From Clostridia bacterium (lineage in GTDB: Bacteria; Bacillota; Clostridia; Christensenellales; DUVY01): a stretch of DNA of 53,432 nt. The notes below the pieces were generated by a model. It ran no database searches and was not told the origin of the DNA. It worked only from the letters and a program-made list of their open reading frames with translations. Of this stretch, positions 27,268 to 37,246 are shown one piece after another. The position numbers and the translations under genes were made by a program. Location: contig BNZQ01000008.1 of the NCBI GenBank assembly GCA_026001225.1, positions 1-53,432 on the forward strand, read 5' to 3'. Position 1 is the stretch's first letter, and every line of letters starts with the position of its first letter.

Positions 27268-28947
27268 TCAGGACGGGAACGGATTGGCCGTGACGTCCGC
27301 AAGCGCGTTGCTTCTGTAGCCGCGCGTCACGAGATATTTGCCCATGTTCGCCGTGAAGGACGTCTGCATTCTTTGTCCGTAGACGTCTATGGTAATCGCG
27401 TTGCTCGCGGCGAACAAGCTCTGCGTATTGGTTTGGAAATCGCGGGTAGTCGAACCCTCGTTGCGTAAGCCCCTCGCGAACACCATTGCGGGATTAAAGT
27501 CCGCTATTCCTTTCAGCTTGTAACCGCCTATCATGTTTATCTCGTCGGGTATGCTTACGCCCTTTACATACGGAACGCCCTTTATAAATTGATTGTATTG
27601 CTTGTACGCCTGCATTTCAATGTCCTGCCCCCGTTTGGAAACCCAGAACATCATGAAATCCATCGCAAGCTCGGTCTGCTTCGCGCTCTTGTTGACGATA
27701 CCGTAATAGCCGTGCGGACCGCCGATAGAGCGGGTGTAGTCCGTGACGGGCGCGCCCTCGGGATAGGAGGGATGGGAGGTCATGGCGGGGAAATCAAACC
27801 GCCCGATCTCGAACAGCTTGTCGCCCGCGGGCGAGAGGTCGTACCTCTTTTTCCATTCCACGAGCAGATCGGTCGTATCGAGCGCGATAGCCGATTTACC
27901 CGTCCAAAACGAGGTGTCCTCCTTCTCCAAAAAGCTGTAACAGTATTGCGGAAAGACCTGCTTCAAATTCGCCAGCATATTTTTATAGCGCGGCGTGTTG
28001 TGCCCGTACTCCCCTTCGGTTATCTTTTTCAATGTGCGGAGCTCGTTTTCGGTGTAAATGCGCGGGTCGTCGTTATAGTACGCCCGTTCCCACGCGGCCT
28101 CCGTCGATAACTCGGGATAATCGCCGGGCGTCACGCCGTAGGTCCACGCGTCGTCTTTCAACGGATCGTAATTCCAGTCCCCGCTCCGCGTATGCACTGT
28201 GGACGCGGCGTCGCGGAAGTATTGATCGACATAGGTGCGGAAAATCCAGCTCATCTGTCCCGACCAAAAGCTGTCCTCCGAGCCGTTGACCGACAACGGC
28301 TTTACGCCGCCGCCCAAAGCGTTCAGAGCGGCGCAGACGGAAACGAATTGCGGCCACGTCTTAATATCGTCGGCGTCTATCCCCGCCGCCGCGAACAAGC
28401 TCTTATTGTAATAGAAGGAAACTTGCGTACTTTGAAAGCTCATCGAATAAATTTCACCGAACGAGCCGTCGGGCACAAGCGCGAGACTGTCGAGCGAATT
28501 TTTCCACGGCGTATTGTTCGCATACGGGTTGTTCAGCGAGAGGTAGTTGTTGAAATCGACGAACTTCCCGCTGCCGAAATAGTGCGAAACCATATTGTTG
28601 CGGACTATATCGAAGGATACGCCCGACAGGTCGGACACGCTGAGCGCGTTGTCGAGCGCGGTATTATAGCCGCCGCCCGCGCCGCCGTTGTCGATCGAGA
28701 TCGAAACGAGCGGGTTCAGCTTACGGTACTCGTCCACAACCGTTTGCAGAATGTTCGTTTCCGCCGCCGTCATCGGCACCTTAATCGTGAGCGCGCCCTG
28801 CCTTGACGTCGCGCCGTCGGGGCCGTTGCCGCCGCCGTCGGGGTCTATAATCGTACCGCCCCCGCCGGGATCGCCGCCGCAGGCCGCAAGGATCAGGCTC
28901 AATACGCAACAAAGCGATAATAATACGCTTTTAAGACGTTTTTTCAT
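27268..28947 (-). CDS. Extracellular sugar-binding lipoprotein (family 1 SBP)
   Basis: 559 residues. The signal peptide ends in the lipobox LAAC (Cys23) and a Gly/Asp-rich linker. The mature protein carries family 1 SBP features: LTIKVPMTAAE opening, VSFDIVRNNMVSHYF, SFQSTQVSFYYNKSLFAAAGID with the usual KTWPQF continuation, and a late FMMFWVSKRGQ. It is larger than maltose-type binders and closer to LplA/YtcQ-type proteins for complex oligosaccharides. Start ATG overlaps the stop of the giant surface-protein gene (ATGA), and GGAGAAG inside that gene is the ribosome site. Confidence 0.92.
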   Translation of the reverse strand: MKKRLKSVLLSLCCVLSLILAACGGDPGGGGTIIDPDGGGNGPDGATSRQGALTIKVPMTAAETNILQTVVDEYRKLNPLVSISIDNGGAGGGYNTALDNALSVSDLSGVSFDIVRNNMVSHYFGSGKFVDFNNYLSLNNPYANNTPWKNSLDSLALVPDGSFGEIYSMSFQSTQVSFYYNKSLFAAAGIDADDIKTWPQFVSVCAALNALGGGVKPLSVNGSEDSFWSGQMSWIFRTYVDQYFRDAASTVHTRSGDWNYDPLKDDAWTYGVTPGDYPELSTEAAWERAYYNDDPRIYTENELRTLKKITEGEYGHNTPRYKNMLANLKQVFPQYCYSFLEKEDTSFWTGKSAIALDTTDLLVEWKKRYDLSPAGDKLFEIGRFDFPAMTSHPSYPEGAPVTDYTRSIGGPHGYYGIVNKSAKQTELAMDFMMFWVSKRGQDIEMQAYKQYNQFIKGVPYVKGVSIPDEINMIGGYKLKGIADFNPAMVFARGLRNEGSTTRDFQTNTQSLFAASNAITIDVYGQRMQTSFTANMGKYLVTRGYRSNALADVTANPFPS

Positions 28948-31900
28948 ACGGATCTTCTCCTTATAACCAGTTTACCGAACGCCAAAATAAGCGCCGCGGA
29001 AAGTATCGAAATCGTATTAGCGGCGGAGCGGCAGCCGCCGCCGTCCGGATTGCCGCCGGATCCGTCGCCGCCGTCGCCGGGCGTTTGCGGAGCGGCCACG
29101 CGGACGGTGACCGTCAAATCTCCGTTGTCCGCGCGGATCGTAATTTGGTTGTCGCCCTCCGCCAGAGTTCTCAGCCATTCGGCATAGAAGATGACGGTAC
29201 CCGCCGTATAATCGGCCTCGTATAAATCCGCCGTGATATAGCAGCCGTCGATCCGCAGAATTTTGCCCTTGTTGAAATTGACCGCAACCGAAACGTCGCC
29301 CTGCGCGACGTCCTTTCCCGCCGTCACGTCGAGCACGAACGCGTCCCCGCCGTCTCCGAACACGGGCTTCAGCGAATTGATCACCCTTACGGTGACGCTC
29401 ACGTCGTTATAGACGTCTATGCCGTAACCGACCTTGACGGTCAGCGCATACGCGCCGAAGTCAAGCCTGTCGAGCCAGCTTTCCTTAACGGTTATTTTTT
29501 GCTCCGCGAGGCTGTACGAATAATCGGCCGGCGAGATACCCTTGCCGGACAGCGAAAGCGAGACGGCGAATTTCGGATCTATGCCGAAAACAATGTCGCC
29601 GGGGCTTTGGCGGTCGAACTCCTTTACGGCGTCCGCAAGCGCGGGCGGCGTCATATCGACGACGTAAACCGTGAAGCTTTGCCCGTTTGTGTCGAGCGCG
29701 GAAACCAGCCTTTGCGCGTACGCGCCGATCGAAAGCGCGGACAGAAACTCCTTTTTGATCGTGAGTAAGCCCGCCGAACAGGTATAATCCGAGGAAGTAA
29801 TGCCGTTATCTCCGGTCAAAGAGGCGAACGCGTCCATGTTTTCCATGACCTTAATCGTCAGATCGCGCGGCGCGTTTTTATCAAAGTACAGATCGCCGCG
29901 GCTGACAATTTCTATCTTTTCCGCCGAGGACACCCTGAGCGTCACGTCGGTATAGCCGTCGTCGTTGCGGATCCGCAAAAGGTACTCGCCTCCCGCGGCG
30001 AAATATTCGTTGAACCGGACCGCGTCCGCGGGAAATCTTATCCGCGCCGCGCCCGTGCCGTAGTCCTGCGAAACGGTGTAGCCCGTGATCTCGCGCTCGA
30101 TCGCGCCGTCAACGTAATATATCCCTTTCAGTACCGAGCCGTCCATATTCACGTTTATGTCGAGGTTCGCGGCCGAATGCGTGTTGACGACAAAATAATC
30201 CGTGTCCGCGGCGAGCTTACCGTTCGCTTTAAAGCTGTATTCAAGCAAATCGGGCAGGGCGATGTCGAGACCGACGTAAGTGAACGGCGAAAACAAAACA
30301 TAAGCCTTCCCGTCGGTGAAGCTGCCGCGCTTTATCTGACTGAACCGGCGGATCAGACGGCCGTTATAGTAAATCGCCGTATCGTTCTCCCCGATATCGA
30401 ATATGAATTGCTCGAACTGTCCGCCGCCCTTGCGCGCCAGCAGCTCGTGCGGGATTTGGGAGGAGCCGCCGCCGTGGTACTGATTCTTTCCGAAGTAAGC
30501 GTTCATGATATAGCGGTCGCTCACGGAAAACGCGCCGAACAGCTCCGCCTCGTCCGAGCCGCTGCCGTAAAACATTTTATAGGTATCGGACGCGATACTG
30601 AATATGTAGGAATACCCCGCCTTTTGCGTGAACGCGGTAAAGTTGACGTACAGCTCGATCGGTTTACTTACGTCGAATTGATATTTCGCCTTAACGCCGC
30701 CGAGCAGTATCGCGTCGCCCGTTTTCGGGCGGTAAGACACCTTTACCGCGCCGTTGTCGTCCGTCATCGCGCCGTAAGTAACGCCGTTCGCGGAGCCGTC
30801 GAAAACGTACAGATCGGACGGGCTGTATTTCGGAGAATACGTTATGTACGCGCGGAGAACGCCGTTATCGAAGTTGACGTTAAACGGCGCCGGCAGCTCG
30901 AACGGTATTGTCCGCAGGTATTCCTTTTTAAAGGTTACGGCGCCCGCCGCCGCGTTGAACGAATAATCCGCCGCCGTTATGCCGTTGCCCGTGACCGAGG
31001 TAAATACGCCGCGGTTGGCGACGACCGAAAGCGCGTAATCCGCATTGTCGGGCGCCTTTATGTAAATCGTCGCCGCGCCGTTTTGCAGCGCGGGCGCAAG
31101 CGAGTTTGTGACGTTGACCGTCAGGACAATCAATCCGTTATCGAATTCGACGTTGATAACGTTCGTCCCGTTGCGCAGAGTCTGCAAATACGGCGGCAAC
31201 AGCGTGACCGTCATGACTCCGGCCGTCACCGAAGAGGCGTAGCCGTTACCGTCGATACCGGAGCCGTAAACGCGCAGCAACGACGCCATGTTGAGCGTTA
31301 TTTTATAGACGAGGCTTTGCGTCCCCGTTTGTTTTTCAAAATTGGCGACGGACGCGCCCTGCGACAAGACGGGCGGGTTCGCCGTATAAACCGAGATCGC
31401 GGCGGCTATACCGACAGGGTTATACCTTGTGACAATCATAAAAGTTTTGTCGCCGTCGGTCGTAAAGGCCGCGCCGATAAAGCCTCTCGCTATCGTCAAA
31501 AGTCCCGTTTCGGCGTCGAACGTATACTCCCCGCTGGCAATCCCGTGGCCCGTGACGCGCACAAATGAATCGTATTTCATATCGAGGGTAAACCGCGCGT
31601 CGATCGGACTCGAACGGTTGACCTCGAATATACCGCCGGAGGTCAATACCGCAGGCTCGGAGTGTATAATTTTCACGGGAATATCAACCCCGCCGTGTGT
31701 CCCCGTAAATGTAAAATGCCGCGTCGTATTCGGCGCGAGCGCGGAAAGATACTCTTTTTTAATTGTCAGCACACCCGAATCGGTATCAAAGGAATAATCC
31801 TCCGGCGTCATCCCGTCGCCCGTCACCGACGCAAACGTGTTCTGATACATATCCATAGTGACCGCGAGGTCCGCGGGCGCAAAGCGGTCGAACTCCGGCG

Positions 31901-33128
31901 AAAGCGGCGCGGCAACCGACGGCGGCGCGGTGTCGGAGATAGTGACGGTAAAGTCTATGCCGTTTCCGCCCGACGGTTGATTGACAGTATACAGCTTAAA
32001 GCTTTTCACGCCGTAGGAGAGCGAGGCGAGATATCCCGCGCGGACGGTCAGAAGCTCGGCGTTGCCGTCGTAAACGTAATCCGCAGGACCGATCCCGTTC
32101 CCCGAAATACCGTTAAAGCCGTCTGTGTTGAGATAAAGCGGCAGCGTTAAATCCTTGCCCGCGTTCACGTATTGATCGTAGCCTATGGAGGGTACGCCGA
32201 ATTCCATATCCGTACCGTTGCCGACGTTTAAAGCGAGGGTGATATTCCGCGCGGGATTGACTATGGTAATCGTATAATCGCCCGTGTCCGCGCCGTTCAA
32301 AAGCCCCGATAGATACACCGCCCCGACGGTGAGCGCGGTATCCGTCAGCGTATATCCCGCCGGTTCGAGATGAACCACCGCCCCGCCTGCCTTTTGCAGG
32401 CTCACGCGCGTAGCCGCCGCGCCGTTCAAAGCGATCTCGTAGGTAAGCGCGGCGGTCTGTCGGTGCGTAAAGTGGCGGAATTGCGTGACCGCGGCCGGAT
32501 TTCCGATACGTATATCGGCTTCCAGCTTAACCTCCGGGCCGAACGCCGCCCAATAATATGCGCCGCTTCCGAATTGCAGATGCACGCCCGAGGCGAACGC
32601 GTTCTTGCCCGCCGCCCAGCTTTGAAGAAGCGCGCCGTTCAGATAAAAATGCATATAGTCATCGTCAAATTCGATTTTGTATTCGTCCGCGCCGCCGTTG
32701 CTTCCGAAACTGTCCCAAATACCGCCCTGCGTGCGCAGGTTGACCATCGACGCGCTTTGACGGGTAACGTTAAACGCGTAGCGGCGGTTTGTATGCGCCG
32801 CGTCGGAAAACAGCAACACGGAAATATAGGTGCCGTCGCTCTGAACGGGGTTGACGTACAAATAAATCGGCTCGGCGGCGCTCAACGCCTTATTATAAGT
32901 AATCGATATGTTGTCCGCGTCGGGAATAGCGAGCGTCGCGTGAACGCCGCCGTCCGTCCGCGCCGTCACGGTCGTCCCGTTCAACGGCGTATAGAGCGCG
33001 CCGTCGGCACGAACGGGCTTCCCGGCTATTGCGGATAAAAGCGAAAATACGGCGAGCGCCGCGAGCAGCGCGCCCGTTATAAACAGCCCGTTACCGCTTT
33101 TTAAGAATTTCTTTTTCAGATTACCCAT
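28944..33128 (-). CDS. Giant surface protein with CBM_X2-like modules and two LamG-like domains
   Basis: 1394 residues. After a signal peptide (ending near VRADG) comes a LamG-like region (about 50-200) with a second around residues 800-940. The rest is about eight to ten copies of a roughly 85-residue beta-sandwich of the pattern G.GI...DYSF....G.LTIKKEYL..L, which matches the CBM_X2 carbohydrate/cell-wall-binding family. The C terminus is a Gly-rich linker, GGGC, a hydrophobic helix and RRRSV. It sits between a rhamnosidase and the sugar-binding lipoprotein, so it probably captures polysaccharide near the importer. No catalytic site is visible. Confidence 0.85.
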   Translation of the reverse strand: MGNLKKKFLKSGNGLFITGALLAALAVFSLLSAIAGKPVRADGALYTPLNGTTVTARTDGGVHATLAIPDADNISITYNKALSAAEPIYLYVNPVQSDGTYISVLLFSDAAHTNRRYAFNVTRQSASMVNLRTQGGIWDSFGSNGGADEYKIEFDDDYMHFYLNGALLQSWAAGKNAFASGVHLQFGSGAYYWAAFGPEVKLEADIRIGNPAAVTQFRHFTHRQTAALTYEIALNGAAATRVSLQKAGGAVVHLEPAGYTLTDTALTVGAVYLSGLLNGADTGDYTITIVNPARNITLALNVGNGTDMEFGVPSIGYDQYVNAGKDLTLPLYLNTDGFNGISGNGIGPADYVYDGNAELLTVRAGYLASLSYGVKSFKLYTVNQPSGGNGIDFTVTISDTAPPSVAAPLSPEFDRFAPADLAVTMDMYQNTFASVTGDGMTPEDYSFDTDSGVLTIKKEYLSALAPNTTRHFTFTGTHGGVDIPVKIIHSEPAVLTSGGIFEVNRSSPIDARFTLDMKYDSFVRVTGHGIASGEYTFDAETGLLTIARGFIGAAFTTDGDKTFMIVTRYNPVGIAAAISVYTANPPVLSQGASVANFEKQTGTQSLVYKITLNMASLLRVYGSGIDGNGYASSVTAGVMTVTLLPPYLQTLRNGTNVINVEFDNGLIVLTVNVTNSLAPALQNGAATIYIKAPDNADYALSVVANRGVFTSVTGNGITAADYSFNAAAGAVTFKKEYLRTIPFELPAPFNVNFDNGVLRAYITYSPKYSPSDLYVFDGSANGVTYGAMTDDNGAVKVSYRPKTGDAILLGGVKAKYQFDVSKPIELYVNFTAFTQKAGYSYIFSIASDTYKMFYGSGSDEAELFGAFSVSDRYIMNAYFGKNQYHGGGSSQIPHELLARKGGGQFEQFIFDIGENDTAIYYNGRLIRRFSQIKRGSFTDGKAYVLFSPFTYVGLDIALPDLLEYSFKANGKLAADTDYFVVNTHSAANLDINVNMDGSVLKGIYYVDGAIEREITGYTVSQDYGTGAARIRFPADAVRFNEYFAAGGEYLLRIRNDDGYTDVTLRVSSAEKIEIVSRGDLYFDKNAPRDLTIKVMENMDAFASLTGDNGITSSDYTCSAGLLTIKKEFLSALSIGAYAQRLVSALDTNGQSFTVYVVDMTPPALADAVKEFDRQSPGDIVFGIDPKFAVSLSLSGKGISPADYSYSLAEQKITVKESWLDRLDFGAYALTVKVGYGIDVYNDVSVTVRVINSLKPVFGDGGDAFVLDVTAGKDVAQGDVSVAVNFNKGKILRIDGCYITADLYEADYTAGTVIFYAEWLRTLAEGDNQITIRADNGDLTVTVRVAAPQTPGDGGDGSGGNPDGGGCRSAANTISILSAALILAFGKLVIRRRSV

Positions 33129-33167
33129 TCCTACTCCGTCGTATTCTATGAGAATTGGTCGCCGCCG

Positions 33168-35828
33168 TCAGAAGCTGATTCTGATTTCGTGCCTGCCCGC
33201 GGGGAGCGTCACGCCGTACAGCCCGCCTCTTTTTGCGGGAGTTACGGCTTTTCCGTCCACGCTCCACCCCGCCCGAAAGGGCAGCTCGACGTCGGCGGTA
33301 CAGGAATACGGCGCCTCGATTTTGAGCGCGGCTTTCAAAGCGTCCTTTTCCCACTCGACCGCCGCGCGGCCGAAAATCGTTTCCTTGCTTGCGGAGGCGC
33401 GGTTGATTTCGCCCGTTATATAGGGCGCGACGCGGATTTTACGCGTAACGCCGAGCCCGTCTATGTCCAGCCCGCCGATCCCTTTAAAAAACCACGCGCT
33501 GATACTGCCCAGCATAGGGTGGTTGTGCGTTACGCCGTAGCCCGTTTGCGGCGTGCCGTCGCGCAGAAGATAGTCGGGCCCGTCGCGTTCCTCGAAGCCC
33601 TCCCAAAGGGTCGTCGCGCCGCGCTCGATCATGTGGCCGTATCCCGGATATTCCTTACGGCTCATGATTTTATATATCACGTCGCCGCGGCCGTATTCGG
33701 TCAGAACTTTAAACAGGAGCGGCGTGCCGAAAATGCCCGTTTCGATCTTATAGCCGGTCGCCTCATAGTATTTCAGCGTTTCCTCGAGGCATAGTTTCGC
33801 TTCCTTCCCGTTTAAAACGCCTATGTCGAGCGCAAAAAACGCCGAGCCCTTCGTTCCCTTGCAAAAGATATGCTTTTCAAAGTTATAGTATTTTTTAACA
33901 AAGCTGTCTCGTATGTTCTTTTCGAGGGCGGCCAGCCAAAGCAAATCCTTTTCCCTGCCGCAGAGAGGCGCGATCTTTTGCAGGAGCCGAACCGACAGGA
34001 TAAAGAAATAGGTGTTGACAAAAGGTATGTCGAGGTCGATGAGGGTCGGGTTAAACCACTCGCCGATACACCAGCCCTTTTCCTCGCGGACGACGATATA
34101 ATCGCCGTCGTGGCGCGAGTTGAGGTACTTCACCCAATTGACCATGCCGTCATAATTCGCCGTCAGAAGCGAAACGTCGCCGTAAAACCGGTACATTTCC
34201 CACGGAACGATGATACAGCCGCTCCCGAAACCGGGCCCGCCACCCCCCGCCGAAAAGGGCGCGGTGTGCGGCATATAGCCCGTTTTGCTTTGCGCGTCGA
34301 ATATGTCGCGCATCCATTTGCCGTAGGCCTGCTGCATGTCGTAGTTGTACATAGCGGCAAGCAGCGCGGCGTGCCCGTCGCCCAAAAATCCGCGCCGTTC
34401 GCGGTGCGGGCAATCCGTCGGAACGTTGCCGTGCAGATTGCTGCGGTGCGTATAGAGATAATTTTGATTGATCCGGTTAAAAAGCCCGTCGTCGCAAGTA
34501 AACAGCCCGTCGTTCTCGATTTCGCTGTACACGAAAAGCGATTTTATCTCCGTGATAACGACCTCCGCGGAGCTTGCCTCGGCCTCGCAGAAGCGGAAGC
34601 CGTGCACGGTAAAGGTGCAAACGTATTCATCCGTACCGCCGCTCAAAATAAGCTCGTCCGTTTGGATATGCCCGCCCCAGGAGGAGCTGTACACGTCCAC
34701 GGTATTGTCGTCGTTCTTTTCCTCGCCGTAAACGAGCCGAATCCGATCTCCCGCCCCGCCCTTCGCTTTCAGGCTGATCACGCCCGAATGGTTCTGCCCG
34801 AAGTCGTACAGCGTCTTACGGCCGTTTCTATAGGTTTTTTGGACCGTGAAAACCTCGCCCGCCGTGTCGCTCCTTTCCCGCTGATATGGCAGCGCGCCCT
34901 CGGGATCGCGGAGCTCGCGGACTTTTAACGGCTCGCCGGGCTTGTATTCCGAAAGCAGATAACGGTTTTTGATCCGGAAATCGACGACCTCGCCCGTATA
35001 CAGCGTATTGCGGAGCAGATTGGTGTCCGCAACCGAAACGGAGTTATCGCTTATGACCGTTTCCCCGTCGCCGTCCGCATAGGTTATCCGCAGCTCGAAC
35101 AAGGTTTTCGGCTCGCCGTAGTAAAAGTTGCCCTCGTTCGGCTTTTCGCGGTTTTTGTACCAGCCGTTGCCGACCAGCACCGCCAAGGTATGGCCCGCGC
35201 CGCCCTTATCCGCGTTCAAAGCCTCCTTTACGTCGTAGCAAAGATAGTAGATACTCTTTCGCGTTTCGAGCGGAAACGTCTCGAACAGACCGTTCAGCTC
35301 TCGGCTCCCGTAATCGGAAACCTGCGGCACAAAGCCGTCCGTCCCGATCCTTTGGCCGTTCAGGCGGGCGACAAAATATCCGAGCCCCGTTATGTACAGC
35401 CGCGCGCGTTCTATCCTTTTATTTTTGAGCGTGAAGCCCTTTAAGAACAGCGGCGCAACTTCGGAAACCTTTTCGCGCGTTATCCACCGCGCCGTCCAAT
35501 CCTCGCGGAACAAGCCGATCCCGAACGGCCGCACCGCCGACACAACCGCTCCGTCGCCGTCGAGTACCGCCCAAAAGCAGTCGGAGTCGGGCCGCAGCTC
35601 CCTGCCGGCGTATTCGATCAACACATTCTCGGAATATTTCAGCGTTTCGCTTTGCCAAAGGTCGGGGCGCGTTATCGAAGCGGCAGAGGAAGCGACGGCA
35701 ATTTTAAAGGTGAAATCCGATACCTCCGCGCTTTTTACGGCGAACGAAAAACGCGGCTTCCTTTCCGTAAGCGCAATCGGGGCGTCCGCCCCGCAAACTC
35801 TCATTCTTTCTATCGTAAATTTGCCCAT
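33168..35828 (-). CDS. Alpha-L-rhamnosidase, GH78 (second copy, cytoplasmic)
   Basis: 886 residues, no signal peptide. The N-terminal domain (PRFSFAVKSAE) and middle carbohydrate-binding domains precede the GH78 barrel motif PTDCPHRERRGFLGDGH with its catalytic Glu. Further motifs are EYPGYGHMIERGATTLWEGFE and a closing beta-sandwich. It is clearly distinct from the GH78 at 19206 (HRERRG against QRDERFG), so the pair may act on different rhamnosyl linkages. The ribosome site upstream of the ATG is weak (ACGGAACAAAG). Confidence 0.93.
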   Translation of the reverse strand: MGKFTIERMRVCGADAPIALTERKPRFSFAVKSAEVSDFTFKIAVASSAASITRPDLWQSETLKYSENVLIEYAGRELRPDSDCFWAVLDGDGAVVSAVRPFGIGLFREDWTARWITREKVSEVAPLFLKGFTLKNKRIERARLYITGLGYFVARLNGQRIGTDGFVPQVSDYGSRELNGLFETFPLETRKSIYYLCYDVKEALNADKGGAGHTLAVLVGNGWYKNREKPNEGNFYYGEPKTLFELRITYADGDGETVISDNSVSVADTNLLRNTLYTGEVVDFRIKNRYLLSEYKPGEPLKVRELRDPEGALPYQRERSDTAGEVFTVQKTYRNGRKTLYDFGQNHSGVISLKAKGGAGDRIRLVYGEEKNDDNTVDVYSSSWGGHIQTDELILSGGTDEYVCTFTVHGFRFCEAEASSAEVVITEIKSLFVYSEIENDGLFTCDDGLFNRINQNYLYTHRSNLHGNVPTDCPHRERRGFLGDGHAALLAAMYNYDMQQAYGKWMRDIFDAQSKTGYMPHTAPFSAGGGGPGFGSGCIIVPWEMYRFYGDVSLLTANYDGMVNWVKYLNSRHDGDYIVVREEKGWCIGEWFNPTLIDLDIPFVNTYFFILSVRLLQKIAPLCGREKDLLWLAALEKNIRDSFVKKYYNFEKHIFCKGTKGSAFFALDIGVLNGKEAKLCLEETLKYYEATGYKIETGIFGTPLLFKVLTEYGRGDVIYKIMSRKEYPGYGHMIERGATTLWEGFEERDGPDYLLRDGTPQTGYGVTHNHPMLGSISAWFFKGIGGLDIDGLGVTRKIRVAPYITGEINRASASKETIFGRAAVEWEKDALKAALKIEAPYSCTADVELPFRAGWSVDGKAVTPAKRGGLYGVTLPAGRHEIRISF

Positions 35829-35876
35829 TTGTTTTCTTTGTTCCGTAAAAGCCTCCGTATGAACATTGCTCCTCTT

Positions 35877-37208
35877 TTAATAGCTTTCGATCAGAGCCGC
35901 CAGCGTCGCCATAGCGTAGACCCGCACCAAAAAATCGTTGGGGTGGTTAATGTTGTTGGCGAGCATATCGGCGTAGAATTTATTTTGCAAAAAATCCTCG
36001 TGAATCGCCCATATATCGACGAGTACGACGCCCGACGTTTCCTCGGCCAGCTGCCGCATGACGGGCGGGAACAGATTTGCCGTCTTGTCCTGCTCCCAAT
36101 ATTGATTCGCTTGAAGCGAGGTGTACAGCACGAAATCGACCTGCTTGGACGACGCCGCGCGCGTCTGTTCGATGATCTGTTTCGTTCTGTTATAGAAATC
36201 GGACGCGGGGACGTTGAACGCGCCGTCGTTCAGCCCGAAGTGAACGAACACGAGATCGGGCCCGTATGCGATGACGTTTTCTTGCAAATTGATAAGCCCC
36301 CAATTGTTGTCCTTGCCGCCGACCGCCGTATTGATCGCCGTATACTCGGTACCGTAATAGCTTTCAAGGCCGCGTAAAACGAGGTCGGGCCACGAGGGCA
36401 TAAACGGATCTATATCCATAAACGAGGAGCTGTTGCAGCCCGTCGCGACGCTGTCGCCGTAAAACAGAATTTTCGGACGCGCCGCTATGATCTCGGACTG
36501 CGCCGCCCCCGCATCCCGCAAGTCGCGCGTCTTTTTCAAGCGAGCTATAGTCGTCGGAATTTTTGCGCCCCGATACCGATATTTGTCCGTGTCGAAACCG
36601 ATGGCGGACGCTTTGAACTCATACGTCACCTTTAACTGATTCCACACGAGCAGCGGCCCCTCGGAGTAGAAGATTTGCGGATTTTCAAAGCCCTCGGGGA
36701 ACATGGACGCTTTCCCGGGCTGACCGTTACCGCCGAAGCCCGTGCCGATCAATTCGGAAAATTTCAGAAACGACATAACGGAGCCGTCAACGCGGGATAT
36801 TTTCCGCCCGTCGGTCACATAATCCGTTCCTTCCGTAAAATCGAGATCCTCGCCGTAGTTCTGTACGCGTAAAATTTTAGTCGGCGCATAGGCGAGCGTG
36901 CCGTATGCCGCCGCGCCGTCTTCATGCTGCACCATCGTAACCGTTTCGTCGGTCATCGTCATCGTTTCGTCCCCGTCGGCCGGCGCGTTCCCGATCCAGA
37001 ACGGCTTGATCAACGCTTGACTGTAATATTTCTTTGCCGCCCAATCCTGATCCAAGGCCTCGTCCTCCCCGCCGTCGGGCGCGGTTATTTCGCTTTCGTT
37101 CTCCTCGTCAACGCCGTCGGTATTTGCGCCCGCGCCGCAGGCCGCAAAAAAGATACTCATACACAGGCACAGAACAATCATTCCCGCCCTGATAAGATTC
37201 CTTTTCAT
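35877..37208 (-). CDS. SGNH/GDSL hydrolase lipoprotein
   Basis: 443 residues from the ATG at 37208; a TTG 30 nt upstream would add residues before a normal signal peptide and lies on the -10 box side. The lipobox is FAAC. After an acidic linker and a beta-rich N-terminal domain comes the SGNH core: block I ILFYGDSVATG (nucleophile Ser), FVHFGLNDG (block III Asn) and NHPND (catalytic Asp/His region). It probably deacylates the target glycan on the cell surface. No Shine-Dalgarno sequence is present and the -10 box lies 9 nt from the start, so the mRNA is probably leaderless. Confidence 0.88.
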   Translation of the reverse strand: MKRNLIRAGMIVLCLCMSIFFAACGAGANTDGVDEENESEITAPDGGEDEALDQDWAAKKYYSQALIKPFWIGNAPADGDETMTMTDETVTMVQHEDGAAAYGTLAYAPTKILRVQNYGEDLDFTEGTDYVTDGRKISRVDGSVMSFLKFSELIGTGFGGNGQPGKASMFPEGFENPQIFYSEGPLLVWNQLKVTYEFKASAIGFDTDKYRYRGAKIPTTIARLKKTRDLRDAGAAQSEIIAARPKILFYGDSVATGCNSSSFMDIDPFMPSWPDLVLRGLESYYGTEYTAINTAVGGKDNNWGLINLQENVIAYGPDLVFVHFGLNDGAFNVPASDFYNRTKQIIEQTRAASSKQVDFVLYTSLQANQYWEQDKTANLFPPVMRQLAEETSGVVLVDIWAIHEDFLQNKFYADMLANNINHPNDFLVRVYAMATLAALIESY

Positions 37209-37217
37209 AATGAGTTT

Positions 37218-37246
37218 AGTATACGCCCTGCGGGGCAAAAAGTAAA
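37218..37246 (-). promoter_or_regulatory. Promoter for the glycan locus (- strand)
   Basis: Read on the - strand: TTTACT (37246-37241, 4/6 to the -35 box), 17-nt spacer, TATACT (37223-37218, 5/6 to the -10 box). The predicted start of transcription is near 37211, only about 3 nt before the ATG at 37208. Confidence 0.6.

Noticed and set aside
19206..28947. Missing ATPase taken as a broken sugar importer
   Set aside because: Sugar ABC loci in Bacillota commonly lack their own ATPase and use a shared MsmX-type protein, so absence is not decay.
30177..31568. 463-residue open frame on the + strand
   Set aside because: It lies antisense to the CBM_X2-like gene, has Arg/Val-rich shadow composition and no ribosome site or domain.
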